From Niastella vici (lineage in GTDB: Bacteria; Bacteroidota; Bacteroidia; Chitinophagales; Chitinophagaceae), in NCBI RefSeq assembly GCF_002077945.1, contig NZ_LVYD01000056.1, forward strand, positions 62,001 to 126,000: a DNA stretch of 64,000 nt. Reading direction: 5' to 3'. The notes beneath the pieces were generated by a model. It saw only the letters and a program-made list of their open reading frames with translations. It made no database searches and had not been told where the DNA came from. The translations under genes were made by a program, and so were the position numbers. Below are positions 36,219 through 45,241 of the stretch, piece after piece; position 1 is the first letter of the stretch, and the number at the start of each line of letters is the position of its first letter.

Positions 36219-36922
36219 CCCCCGGCATAAAAATGCATGTCGGCGGCATACTTCGCCCCGCTTTCGGTCAGCTTGTTTATTTCCCTGATCTTCTCTAACC
36301 AAAGTCCCCTTACCTCCAGCAGCTGTATATAATACTTATGCGTTTTATCCTGCTTATTCAAAACCGCATTGTATCCTTTTTTATTCAGATACTCATTCAT
36401 ACCACCGATCACCCCTTTTGCTTTCTTTACAAAACCGGGAAGGATGCGCTGATAAGCCTTTAGTATTTTTTCAGCCTGTATACCGTAATCGGTTTCGCTT
36501 TTGACAATAGAGTCCAATGCATTATTGATGACCCTTTGAAAGTTATCCAACTCATAAAAGTAATCGGTAGTTGCCGCCTGTTGTTTCTTTTTCAACTCCG
36601 GTTCTTCGGCAATAACCACTTTAATGAAATCATCGTACCGCTTTCTTTCCTGGTCAAAACGGCCGGCCAGCATCGATAACACCGCGCTCTGGTGCTGTGA
36701 CTCATCAGCCAGTAAATTAATTTGAGCCTGAACAGAACTTTCATATTGTTGATAGACTGATTTTTTTCCTTTTGGATAAAACTGCCCGTATGCTTCGGTT
36801 ACAGTGGCCGATACAGGTGGCTGCTTCTCCATCAACTGCATGATGTCAAATGCAGGCGATTGTGCATTGCTTATATAAAACAAAAGCAGCGCACCAGTTA
36901 TCATTGGTATTTTGTACAACAT
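36194..36922 (-). CDS. Secreted helical protein, function unknown, C-terminus encoded by repeat
   Basis: 242 residues: signal peptide (ALLLFYISNAQS, ~8-20), then an almost wholly alpha-helical, coiled-coil-like body (SSVQAQINLLADESQHQSAV, DNFQRVINNALDSIVKSETD). I recognise no family. The final residues KEVGGKK and the TAG stop are encoded by the heptamer array at 36190-36218, so the natural C-terminus has probably been replaced by insertion of the element. It diverges from the GH89 gene. Confidence 0.75.
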   Translation of the reverse strand: MLYKIPMITGALLLFYISNAQSPAFDIMQLMEKQPPVSATVTEAYGQFYPKGKKSVYQQYESSVQAQINLLADESQHQSAVLSMLAGRFDQERKRYDDFIKVVIAEEPELKKKQQAATTDYFYELDNFQRVINNALDSIVKSETDYGIQAEKILKAYQRILPGFVKKAKGVIGGMNEYLNKKGYNAVLNKQDKTHKYYIQLLEVRGLWLEKIREINKLTESGAKYAADMHFYAGGKEVGGKK

Positions 36923-37010
36923 GCTATAAACCTACGCAGGGCCGCTGAGGGGGAAAAGCAGGTTAATGATAAATTGGGAAAAAGGAAGAATGAATTGAGA
37001 AAATAAAAAC

Positions 37011-37083
37011 TGAAGAAGGAATTAAGAAGTAGGAAAAGTATGAATTTCGGGCAGTACTTCCTACCTCTTACCTCCTACTTCTC
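37011..37083. repeat. Heptamer-array hairpin element B2
   Basis: Left arm with GAAGAAG, TAAGAAG and TAGGAAA-like units, a core GTATGAATTTCGGGCAGTAC, and right arm CTTCCTA CCTCTTA CCTCCTA CTTCTCA. It sits in the divergent region between the unknown secreted gene and GH89. Confidence 0.75.
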
Positions 37084-37130
37084 AAACTTATTAACAAAAG
37101 AATCAAATACTGAAAGGTATCTTATACAAT

Positions 37131-37168
37131 AAAAAGAACAGGGCACATACCTACATGCCCTGTTTTTT
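37131..37168. terminator. Terminator-like hairpin in a divergent intergenic region
   Basis: AACAGGGCA (37137-37145) pairs with TGCCCTGTT (37156-37164); A-rich on the left and six T on the right. It is a good intrinsic terminator by sequence but lies upstream of both neighbouring genes, where no transcript should need ending. Confidence 0.7.
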
Positions 37169-37384
37169 GTGTCTGTTCGCATTCCCCCCATTATTATTAA
37201 ATGTCTTTATCAGTTAACTAATATATAGAATTCACCCAGTTCCGGAAACAGTTTAAACACGGTTTTTATAACGAAACCGGTTTCGTACAAACCCCAGCTA
37301 TTTGCCCGGGCATTTTGGCCGGGATTAAAATTGGCTTTATCTTGACGGCGTAACCAATTTGGTATTGATAACCGGCCACCATTT

Positions 37385-39595
37385 ATGCTAAAACAAGTAC
37401 GAACTCCCGGATCATTCAGCTGCATGCTGTTGCTCCTGGTTGCACTGCTGCCCCTAACCATTGCTGCCCAATTAAACGCCAAAGCTTCTTACGCGCTTAT
37501 TCAACGCGTTATTCCCAAACAGGCTGCCTCGTTTGTCGTAGAATCCGTAGCTGCTGAGAACGGAAAAGACCTGTTTGAAGTGGAAAGCCGCAACGGAAAA
37601 ATCGTATTGCGTGGTAATAATGGCACGGCTGTGGCTTCGGCTTTATACCATTATCTTACCGAATATTGCCATTGCCAGATCACCTGGAACGGTAGTAACC
37701 TGAACCTGCCCGCCACCCTGCCCATTGTTACAAAAAAAGTACACAAGGCCACTCCCTATACTTATCGTTACTATCTCAACTACTGCACCTTTAATTACAG
37801 TATGAGCTGGTGGAACTGGGAACGCTGGCAAAAAGAAATTGACTGGATGGCCCTGCATGGCATTAATATGCCGCTGGCCATTACCGGCGAAGAATACACC
37901 TGGTATGTTGTATATAAAGAAATGGGATTTACTGATGAAGAACTGAAAGACTTCTTTAGTGGTCCGGCATATTTTGGCTGGTTCTGGATGGGCAACCTCG
38001 ATGCCTGGGGTGGCCCGCTACCCCTGAGCTGGATGAAAAGTCATAAAGGGTTGCAGGAAAAAATATTGGCCCGTGAACGCGAACTGGGCATGAAACCGGT
38101 ATTGCCTGCCTTCACCGGTCACGTTCCGCCGGCATTTAAAAAGAAATTCCCGAATGCAAAACTGAAAGCCACCAACTGGACGAATGGTTTTGCCGATACC
38201 TATATCCTTAATTCGGAAGATCCGTTGTTTGCCGAGATCGGAAAACGGTTCCTGCAAACTCAAACCAAATTATTTGGCACCGATCACCTGTATTCAGCCG
38301 ATACATTCAATGAAAATGAACCGCCTTCTGATGACCCGGCTTTTTTATCGGCCCTGAGTGCGCGTATTTATGAAGGCATGAAACAAGCCGATACCGCCGC
38401 CACCTGGGTAATGCAGGGCTGGTTATTCTACAGTGACCGAAAATTCTGGAAAGCGCCACAAATAGAAGCATTGCTGAAAGCGGTGCCGGGCGATAAAATG
38501 CTCCTGCTCGACCTGGCCGCTGAAATTGAACCTGTGTGGAAACGCACCGATGCTTTTTATGGAAAGCCCTGGATCTGGAATATGTTGCACAATTTCGGTG
38601 GTAATGTAAACCTGTTCGGCCGCCTGGATGGCGTAGCGGGTGGCCCCGCGCTGGCCCTGAACGATAAAGCATCGGGCAAAATGTGGGGCATTGGGTTAAC
38701 CATGGAAGCCATTGAACAAAATCCAGTGATGTATGAACTCATGATGCAACATACCTGGCAAACAGAACCCATTGAGCTGGATGCCTGGATCCCCAAATAT
38801 GTGTTGAACCGATATACCACTACCAGCAAAGACCTTATAAATGCCTGGCAAATTTTACGGCAAACTGTGTACAATGGAAAAGAGATCCGCGATGGCGCCG
38901 AATCGATCATTACCGGCCGGCCAACCTTCGATAGTACCACTATTTGGACGCGCACCAAACTGAATTATGCCCGGGAAGACCTGCTACCGGCCTGGGACCT
39001 GTTTATACAGGCAGCGTCGAAAGGCGTCAAAACCGATGGTTTCCGTTACGACCTTGTTGATGTAACCCGCCAGGTGCTTGCCAACTATGCCGGGCCGTTA
39101 CAAAGGAAATGGGTGAATGCTTATAAAGAAAAAGACACCGCTGCTTTCACTACATACAGCAAAGCATTTTTAGAACTGATCAGCGATATGGATGTATTGC
39201 TGGCCACCCGCAAGGATTTTATGCTGGGTCCCTGGTTAGCCGCGGCGCGCAGTAATGGCACCACGCCTGCAGAAAAAGCATTGTATGAGCAGAACGCCCG
39301 CGATCTTATCACCCTCTGGGGCGATGCCAACAGTCCCCTGCATGAATATTCAAACCGTCAGTGGAGCGGTTTGCTGAATGATTTTTACAAACCGCGCTGG
39401 CAGCAATTCTTTGCGCTGCTGCAACTGTCATTGCGCACCGGTAGTGACCCCGATCTGAAACAATTTGATGAAACCATCCGCAACTGGGAATGGAAATGGG
39501 TGAAGACGGAAATGGTGTTTCCGGTAGTGGCGATTGGCGATCCGGTGCAGGTTTCGCAAAAAATGTATCAGAAGTACAGGAAGGAGATGAAATAA
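37385..39595 (+). CDS. GH89 alpha-N-acetylglucosaminidase
   Basis: 736 residues: signal peptide (LLPLTIAAQ, ~1-28), small N-terminal alpha/beta domain (~35-115), then a TIM-barrel from RYYLNYCTFNYSMSWWNWER (~128) and an all-helical C-terminal domain (~455-736). It has the two glutamates of the family, Glu310 in DTFNENEPP and Glu441 in TMEAIEQNP. Their 131-residue spacing matches human NAGLU (Glu316/Glu446). Such enzymes remove terminal alpha-linked GlcNAc from glycosaminoglycans or mucin-type glycans, in the periplasm or on the surface. The stop codon TAA starts a heptamer element. Confidence 0.93.
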   Translation: MLKQVRTPGSFSCMLLLLVALLPLTIAAQLNAKASYALIQRVIPKQAASFVVESVAAENGKDLFEVESRNGKIVLRGNNGTAVASALYHYLTEYCHCQITWNGSNLNLPATLPIVTKKVHKATPYTYRYYLNYCTFNYSMSWWNWERWQKEIDWMALHGINMPLAITGEEYTWYVVYKEMGFTDEELKDFFSGPAYFGWFWMGNLDAWGGPLPLSWMKSHKGLQEKILARERELGMKPVLPAFTGHVPPAFKKKFPNAKLKATNWTNGFADTYILNSEDPLFAEIGKRFLQTQTKLFGTDHLYSADTFNENEPPSDDPAFLSALSARIYEGMKQADTAATWVMQGWLFYSDRKFWKAPQIEALLKAVPGDKMLLLDLAAEIEPVWKRTDAFYGKPWIWNMLHNFGGNVNLFGRLDGVAGGPALALNDKASGKMWGIGLTMEAIEQNPVMYELMMQHTWQTEPIELDAWIPKYVLNRYTTTSKDLINAWQILRQTVYNGKEIRDGAESIITGRPTFDSTTIWTRTKLNYAREDLLPAWDLFIQAASKGVKTDGFRYDLVDVTRQVLANYAGPLQRKWVNAYKEKDTAAFTTYSKAFLELISDMDVLLATRKDFMLGPWLAAARSNGTTPAEKALYEQNARDLITLWGDANSPLHEYSNRQWSGLLNDFYKPRWQQFFALLQLSLRTGSDPDLKQFDETIRNWEWKWVKTEMVFPVVAIGDPVQVSQKMYQKYRKEMK

Positions 39596-39687
39596 GAGGT
39601 AGGAAGTAAGAAGAGTATTAATTTCGAAGTTCCCGACTATTTGTAGATCTTTTAATCATATTTGAGCTTCATACTTCATACTTCCTA
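39593..39687. repeat. Heptamer-array hairpin element B3
   Basis: Units TAAGAGG TAGGAAG TAAGAAG start exactly at the TAA stop of the GH89 gene. The core includes GTATTAATTTCGAAG, and the right arm is CTTCATA CTTCATA CTTCCTA. Confidence 0.8.
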
Positions 39688-39742
39688 ATTCAGTATCTTA
39701 AAACAAAGTGGTTTCACCTAAAAGAAAAGCACTTTTATAAAC

Positions 39743-40741
39743 TCAATTAAACTTATAAACAATCCCCGGCAACCACCTTCCAAATTGATACTGTGGAGCA
39801 AATGAAATGGTATTCTTGTGCCTGACGGCTTCCTGGGCTGCTTCGGTCTTCAATTTAGCATAGCGGTGGTAGTTATTCACTACCTGGCGGCCTATTAAAT
39901 GGCCGAGAAGGCCACCTATCAGCACATCAGAAGCCCAGTGTTTGTTTTCTGTTATCCGGCTTAACCCAACGATAGTGGCCGCGCCGTAGGAAAGGATCTT
40001 GATAGCAGGCCGGTCGCTGTATTCCATGGCATATACGGTGGCAGCGGCAAAGGCCAGCGTGGTGTGGCCCGAAGGGAATGAAGTATAGGAGTAACTATTA
40101 GGCTTGTTCCCGTTTGCATCTTTTTTAAACTGATAAAATGGCCCATGCCAGGTAGGATCGTTTGAGTTGGTCTCCGGATCGTAATAGTAAGGCCGTTGAC
40201 GGCCCGATAAAAACTTGGCGGCTTCAAAGATGACGGCAGAAGTAATATAAGCCTGTGTGGCGAGTAAGGTGGTGGTCTTTATTTTTGTATTCCTGAACAC
40301 CCACCCATAGGTGCCCAGGGCAGCAAGGGTGATCACTTCATAGGGTCCGCCAAAATTCGTCACAAATTTACTGGTGTTCACCATTCCCGGACTACTCTTA
40401 CGCCAATCTACGGCCGCGCGGCTAATACTTTCATCCAATAATAATACCCCACCGGTGACTGCCACTACAGCAGCTGCCCGGTACCAGAGACGCGGCTTTG
40501 CATGAAAAGGTGAAGTTACCTGTTGCTTCAGGTCGCTTGCCATTAACTTCCAGTAAACGGGAAAGCTGATCTTTGTGGTCTGATTGTAGAATTCCCGCCT
40601 TATACTGTCCTGGTTGCCTCTTTTTAAAGGCGGGGGCTGCCTGCTCATGCTATCCATTTTTCTAAAGATGTCACGCTGCGCATTGGCAGCTAATGGGAAC
40701 AGCAGCAACAGGTAGAAACCATATTTATAATAGCTCCTCAT
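39743..40741 (-). CDS. PAP2-family membrane-associated phosphatase
   Basis: 332 residues with signal peptide (~1-21, LAANAQ) and several hydrophobic helices from residue ~88. The three PAP2 motifs are complete: KFLSGRQRPYYY (~187-198), YTSFPSGHTTLA (~226-237) and SRITENKHWASDVLIGG (~268-284). Family members dephosphorylate lipid phosphates such as undecaprenyl pyrophosphate, phosphatidate or lipid A on the periplasmic face. Lipid A phosphatases of the LpxE/F type belong here, which fits the nearby two-component system and LTA-synthase-like gene, but the substrate is inference. Confidence 0.9.
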   Translation of the reverse strand: MRSYYKYGFYLLLLFPLAANAQRDIFRKMDSMSRQPPPLKRGNQDSIRREFYNQTTKISFPVYWKLMASDLKQQVTSPFHAKPRLWYRAAAVVAVTGGVLLLDESISRAAVDWRKSSPGMVNTSKFVTNFGGPYEVITLAALGTYGWVFRNTKIKTTTLLATQAYITSAVIFEAAKFLSGRQRPYYYDPETNSNDPTWHGPFYQFKKDANGNKPNSYSYTSFPSGHTTLAFAAATVYAMEYSDRPAIKILSYGAATIVGLSRITENKHWASDVLIGGLLGHLIGRQVVNNYHRYAKLKTEAAQEAVRHKNTISFAPQYQFGRWLPGIVYKFN

Positions 40742-40824
40742 AATCGTAGCTAATTTTTCAACCTGTGCCTGGTGAACACAGGAGCTTCCCAGGAATCATT
40801 AAAAAACTATGCCATGGAGTACGA

Positions 40825-40970
40825 TGTAAGAAGTAGGAAGGAAGAAGTAGGAAAAACCTGGAATTTCCGGCCTCGCCTTGCTTATTTCTGCCTCACTAAC
40901 ATGAAGTTAAGCCATAATAAGGGTTTTCGAAAATAAGACTCTTCATACTTCTTACCTCCTACTTCCTATT
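40825..40970. repeat. Heptamer-array hairpin element B4
   Basis: Left arm TAAGAAG TAGGAAG (GAAG) AAGTAGG, then a ~95-base middle including GGAATTTCCGG, and right arm CTTCATA CTTCTTA CCTCCTA CTTCCTA. The right arm contains the TAG stop codon (40966-40968, minus strand) of the TonB-dependent receptor gene. Confidence 0.8.
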
Positions 40971-43140
40971 TGTGGGCCCAATTCCAGCGTAGAGAAAGAT
41001 TCACCACCCTTCCATCAATAGGTGCCCATAAGGGTTTAAATGTAGGATCGGTAATGGTGCCGGTATACAATGCTTCGTGTTTGCTTTGCCGGTAATCGAG
41101 TAAATTCTCACAGTTGAGCACCAGGCTCAGTTTGTCGCCAAATTTCTTTTCAACCATCGCCGCCATAAACATATAACCCGGCGTTTTGGAATCGTTGTCG
41201 CGGTATTGCCTGCCGGTATAAGAACCTTCGAGCCCAAACCGCCAGGCATCTTCAATTTCATACACCACCACAAAAGCCATGCGGTTGCGGGGGGTCAATG
41301 GCATAAACTGGTTATTGGGTAAATATTTCCGTTCAGCAACGGTATAAGTATAGCCGGCATACAATTCCAACGCATCGAGCTTTAATTGCACATAGGTATC
41401 AAAACCGCCGGTCAATATATGACTGCCGGTTGAAAAATCAACTTCCCCGTTCCCTTCCTCGGTGGTAATTACCGGATCATTGATGCGGGTAAAAAAGAAA
41501 GCATGATTTATGAATAAAGAAGCATGCTCACCGAATTGTTTTTTGAAATTCACTTCGGCATTATAGCCGGTTGATAATTCAGCTTTTATGCCGGCCGGCA
41601 ATGGTTGAATATTCTCTATAGGATAATCCACTGTTTGAACGGCCAGCGGGTTGGGCGCTTTATACCCCCACCCTGCACCCAGGCGGGTAGCCCATTGCTC
41701 ATTGAACCGGTGAAATAACGCTACACGTGGCAATAAAAAATTCCCATAGCGATTGTGATGGTCGGCCCGCAACCCGGCTTCCAGTACGGTGTTGGCCGGT
41801 AAATTAAGTGTAGCCTGTGCAAAGGCGCCGATGGTATTATTACCGTAGTTACGTAATGCAACAGCACCTGAAGATGGCAATACGTTAAACTGGTCACCGG
41901 TTACATTCATCCCGGCCACTATGCTGTACTTTTCTTTGGGCAGCAGCCAGGAGGCTTCGGTAAAATAATTTAACTGGTTCCCCTTAAAATAATGAACATT
42001 GGTAGTGATGGCCCGGTCGAATGAGCTTACACTGGCTTTCAGCTCCAACCTGCTTCCATTGCCCAATGTATGATCAACCAGCAGGTCGCCCGTATTCCGC
42101 ATGGTCTTATTCTTTTCAAAAAACTGGTGAACCACGTCTTTATTTCCTTTGATCACCTGCATATCGCCACCATTACGTGTTTCAAAAGTACCGGTATATC
42201 CCATGGCAATGGTTGTATTGCTGCCGGGGTATATGAAGAACCGCGGATGCACGATCACCGCATCGAGTTTTGGTACATCTGAAAACGAATCGTCATTCAC
42301 ATCTACAGCGCCCTGGTGCGTAACCCCGCCAAAAAAAGTATAACCAACGGTTTTATTTCGTTTAGCGATATAGGTATTGACATTACTTTCTTTTAAAGTC
42401 GTTTGGTTAAGCGTAAGGATGCCTTCCTGTTCATAGCCGGGCTTTTTTGAAATTAAGTTGATCAATCCGCCAATGGCGCCGCCACCATACAATGTGGAAG
42501 CAGAACCTTTGATCAACTCTACCTGTTTAAGATCGAGCGGTGGTATTTGCAGAATGCCAAAGCCGCCGCTAAAACCGTCAAAGAGCGGCATACCATCGCG
42601 CAGGATCTGCGTATAGCGGCCATCAAGGCCCTGTATGCGCACATTTGCATTGCCCGATACGGCCGATGATTGCTGAATTTGTATACCGCTAATATCACCC
42701 AGAATGCTGGCGATATTCCCGGGCTTAATGGTATTTTCTTCATCCATTTCTTCCTTTCCGAGTACTTCCACTTTCAGGGGCGAATTTTCTATGCGCTGGT
42801 TATTGCGGGTACTGGCCACCACGGTTACTTCTTCCAGTGATTTTTGTACAGCGGTCAACAATACTTCATGCCAGCTGGTATCGGGCAGTTTGGTGGTGAG
42901 GGTATACAGTTCATACCCTACAAAAGAAAATTGAATGCTATGTTTACCGGCAGGCAATGATGCTGTTTCAACCCGGCCGCTATCGTTGGTCGTAATACCT
43001 TTACCGCCCCCGGTAATTACCGTTACGCCCGGTAATGGTAGTTGTGTTTGTTTATCTTTTACCAGGGCACGGAATATTTCCTGCGCAGAAGCAGGAAGCA
43101 GGAAGCAAGAACAAAATAGGAGAAGCATCCAGTTTTTCAT
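40966..43140 (-). CDS. TonB-dependent receptor (siderophore/metal type, not SusC)
   Basis: 724 residues: signal peptide (~1-19, LLPASAQ), carboxypeptidase-regulatory-like domain (~22-95, FRALVKDKQTQLPLPGVTVI), TonB box and plug (~100-230; LEEVTVVASTRN, VRIQGLDGRYTQILRDGMPL, GSASTLYGGGAIGGLINLIS), then a barrel to the end. Length and plug resemble CirA/FecA-type receptors for siderophores, haem, cobalamin or metals rather than SusC. It is third in a minus-strand run after a response regulator and a histidine kinase (53 bp gap), so that system probably controls it. The ligand is unknown. Confidence 0.92.
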   Translation of the reverse strand: MKNWMLLLFCSCFLLPASAQEIFRALVKDKQTQLPLPGVTVITGGGKGITTNDSGRVETASLPAGKHSIQFSFVGYELYTLTTKLPDTSWHEVLLTAVQKSLEEVTVVASTRNNQRIENSPLKVEVLGKEEMDEENTIKPGNIASILGDISGIQIQQSSAVSGNANVRIQGLDGRYTQILRDGMPLFDGFSGGFGILQIPPLDLKQVELIKGSASTLYGGGAIGGLINLISKKPGYEQEGILTLNQTTLKESNVNTYIAKRNKTVGYTFFGGVTHQGAVDVNDDSFSDVPKLDAVIVHPRFFIYPGSNTTIAMGYTGTFETRNGGDMQVIKGNKDVVHQFFEKNKTMRNTGDLLVDHTLGNGSRLELKASVSSFDRAITTNVHYFKGNQLNYFTEASWLLPKEKYSIVAGMNVTGDQFNVLPSSGAVALRNYGNNTIGAFAQATLNLPANTVLEAGLRADHHNRYGNFLLPRVALFHRFNEQWATRLGAGWGYKAPNPLAVQTVDYPIENIQPLPAGIKAELSTGYNAEVNFKKQFGEHASLFINHAFFFTRINDPVITTEEGNGEVDFSTGSHILTGGFDTYVQLKLDALELYAGYTYTVAERKYLPNNQFMPLTPRNRMAFVVVYEIEDAWRFGLEGSYTGRQYRDNDSKTPGYMFMAAMVEKKFGDKLSLVLNCENLLDYRQSKHEALYTGTITDPTFKPLWAPIDGRVVNLSLRWNWAHK

Positions 43141-43193
43141 GATGCAAACCTACTTAGGCATTCTGTTAAAAGTTTGAAGCGTAGATTATGGAA

Positions 43194-44450
43194 TTATAAC
43201 AAAATAGAGAAAATATGCATCCCATGCTGGTAATCATACTGCAACGTATACCCTGTTACCTGGCATACCTGTTTTACGATCGATAGCCCCAACCCATTGC
43301 CATCGGCTTTTGTTTCGGGATGTCGGTAAAAGCGCTGGCTTATTTTGCCGGCTTCCAGTGCAGGCAATGACGAAGTATTGGAGATGATCAGTTTTTGAGG
43401 GGTAAGGTTGATAATGATCTTCCCGCCTTCCACGTTATACCGGATGGCGTTTTTCAGCAGGTTATTGACGATCACTTCGGTTAAATGCTGGTTACCCGAA
43501 ATACGTACCGGTACGGTTTGTATCTGACAGGTAATTTTTAATGAGGACAGTAACTCTGCCAGTTCCTCCGACTTCTGTTGTATGATCTTATCCAGTTCAA
43601 TCTTTTCCTGTAAGGGAAACTGACCGTTCTCAATGCGCGCCAGTAATAGCAGGTCCTGGTTCAGGCGCGTTAACCGGTTCACCGATTGGTCAATAGTTTT
43701 TATGGATGCATTGTGTTGTTGCAATAATTGTTCATCCTGCATCAGGGCTTCGGTATGGCTCCTGATCACTGCCAGGGGTGTTTGCATTTCATGGGCGGCA
43801 TTGGCGCTGAATTCCTTTACCACCTGGTATTCCTGCTGCGCCCGGCTGGTCATTGTGGTAAGACATTTATTCAGCAGGTCAAACTCATTGGTGCCGGTCA
43901 CCGGTAGTTGCAATGCCTGTTGTTTGGCTAACTGAAATTGCTCCACTTCATGTACGGTTGTATAAAAAGGTTTCCACAACTTTTTTATCACCATGCGGTT
44001 AATTACGTATCCGGCCAGTAAGATCAGGGCGATCATTCCGGCGCCCACCATGATCACCATTTGTAACAGGTCTTCGGTTTCAACCTGCGATTTGGTAACA
44101 GTGGCCTGGTAATTTATACCGGCAACGGTAATACCAAAGATCAATTTGCGCGACCATTCAATTTCATCCTTTTCCCGGTCCCTGATCTTTTCACTTATAT
44201 AAATAGACCCCCGCAATGGTTTTTCAATAGAAGTAAAAGTGATCTGCTGGTTATAGGCATTCACCACTTCGGGCAGGCGGTTATGCGATTGTACATAGGC
44301 TATAATTTCTGTTTGTTCGGTATGCAGGGCATCATCGAGCTGCCTGATCAACACCACCCGCAATACAAAATAAAAAGCGGCGCATCCCACTAAAAATACA
44401 ATAATGGAAACAGCAATATTGATGCGGTTATATTTAGAGAAGAGCTTCAT
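43194..44450 (-). CDS. Two-component sensor histidine kinase
   Basis: 418 residues: TM1 (~12-33), periplasmic sensor (~35-128), TM2 (~130-153), HAMP-like linker, HisKA with FSANAAHEMQTPLAVIRSHT (phospho-acceptor His220) and HATPase with NNLLKNAIRYN, LIISNTSSLPALEAGKISQR and DGNGLGLSIVKQV. It overlaps the response regulator gene by 4 bp (ATGA), a sign of translational coupling. The kinase type resembles the QseC/RprX-like sensors of Bacteroidota; the signal is unknown. Confidence 0.94.
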   Translation of the reverse strand: MKLFSKYNRINIAVSIIVFLVGCAAFYFVLRVVLIRQLDDALHTEQTEIIAYVQSHNRLPEVVNAYNQQITFTSIEKPLRGSIYISEKIRDREKDEIEWSRKLIFGITVAGINYQATVTKSQVETEDLLQMVIMVGAGMIALILLAGYVINRMVIKKLWKPFYTTVHEVEQFQLAKQQALQLPVTGTNEFDLLNKCLTTMTSRAQQEYQVVKEFSANAAHEMQTPLAVIRSHTEALMQDEQLLQQHNASIKTIDQSVNRLTRLNQDLLLLARIENGQFPLQEKIELDKIIQQKSEELAELLSSLKITCQIQTVPVRISGNQHLTEVIVNNLLKNAIRYNVEGGKIIINLTPQKLIISNTSSLPALEAGKISQRFYRHPETKADGNGLGLSIVKQVCQVTGYTLQYDYQHGMHIFSILL

Positions 44451-45124
44451 TTCAATGAAAATTTATACCCCATGCCATATACGCTGTGTATATAATCGCC
44501 GGCGCCATATTGTAACAGCTTTTTTCGAAGGTTCTTTACATGGGTATAAATAAAATCGAGGTTTTCGGCCAGGTCGGCATCGGCGCCCCACAAATGGCTG
44601 GCAATGGCATCTTTTGACAGCACACGGTTCCTGTTCACCAGAAAATACAAAAGCATGTCATATTCCTTACGGGTGAGGGTTATTTCCTTACCCTGTATGG
44701 TGACGATCTTTGCCAGCACATCTACTTCTATTTCTTCAAACTTAATAATTGTACTTCCCTGCAGATTCTTGCGGCGGATGATTGCCGCAATGCGGGCGCT
44801 TAATTCGGGCAAATGAAAGGGTTTGGTGAGATAGTCATCAGCCCCTAACTGAAGTCCGTTCAATTTATCATCCAGCTCATTCCGCGCCGAAATAATGATA
44901 ACACCCTCGGTCTTTTTATTGGCTTTCAATTGACGCAACAACTCCAATCCATTGCCACCCGGCAACATAATATCCAGTACAATGCAATCATATTCGTAAC
45001 TTTCTGTTTTTTCAAGCGCATCGTGAAAATTATTGACCGATTCGCACAGGTACTGCTGATGATGCAGGTAGTCGACCATAGCTTTGTTCAGTGATGGTTC
45101 GTCCTCGACGATCAAAATTTTCAT
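44447..45124 (-). CDS. OmpR-family response regulator
   Basis: 225 residues starting at MKILIVEDEP; an upstream ATG at 45145 is in frame but adds a non-homologous tail. The receiver domain has phospho-acceptor Asp51 in CIVLDIMLPGGNG and LTKPF (Lys ~102). The winged-helix domain (~125-225) includes EITLTRKEYDMLLYFLVNRN and YTHVKNLRKKLLQYG. It diverges from the sulfatase gene; the 117-bp gap carries a 12-bp inverted repeat that is a good candidate operator. Confidence 0.95.
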   Translation of the reverse strand: MKILIVEDEPSLNKAMVDYLHHQQYLCESVNNFHDALEKTESYEYDCIVLDIMLPGGNGLELLRQLKANKKTEGVIIISARNELDDKLNGLQLGADDYLTKPFHLPELSARIAAIIRRKNLQGSTIIKFEEIEVDVLAKIVTIQGKEITLTRKEYDMLLYFLVNRNRVLSKDAIASHLWGADADLAENLDFIYTHVKNLRKKLLQYGAGDYIHSVYGMGYKFSLK

Positions 45125-45160
45125 ATCCAACATTTCTTTATGCAAAGTAAGTTATCAAAA

Positions 45161-45209
45161 TTGAAGGAATTCAGAAAAAAGGGCCGGCCGGGCTTCAGAA
45201 TTCCTTCAA
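45161..45209. promoter_or_regulatory. 12-bp inverted repeat in the divergent promoter, candidate operator
   Basis: TTGAAGGAATTC at 45161-45172 is perfectly mirrored by GAATTCCTTCAA at 45198-45209. The 25-bp centre contains the palindrome GGCCGGCC. It lies midway between the divergent starts of the response regulator (45124) and the LTA-synthase-like gene (45242), so it is a plausible site for control of both. Confidence 0.65.
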
Positions 45210-45241
45210 AATCGGCTGGTTCATTTGCGGTTTTATCCAAT

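Noticed and set aside
45140-45241. N-terminal extension of the LTA-synthase-like gene
   Set aside because: The extra 34 residues are encoded by the inverted-repeat regulatory region and precede the natural first TM helix; ATG at 45242 preferred.
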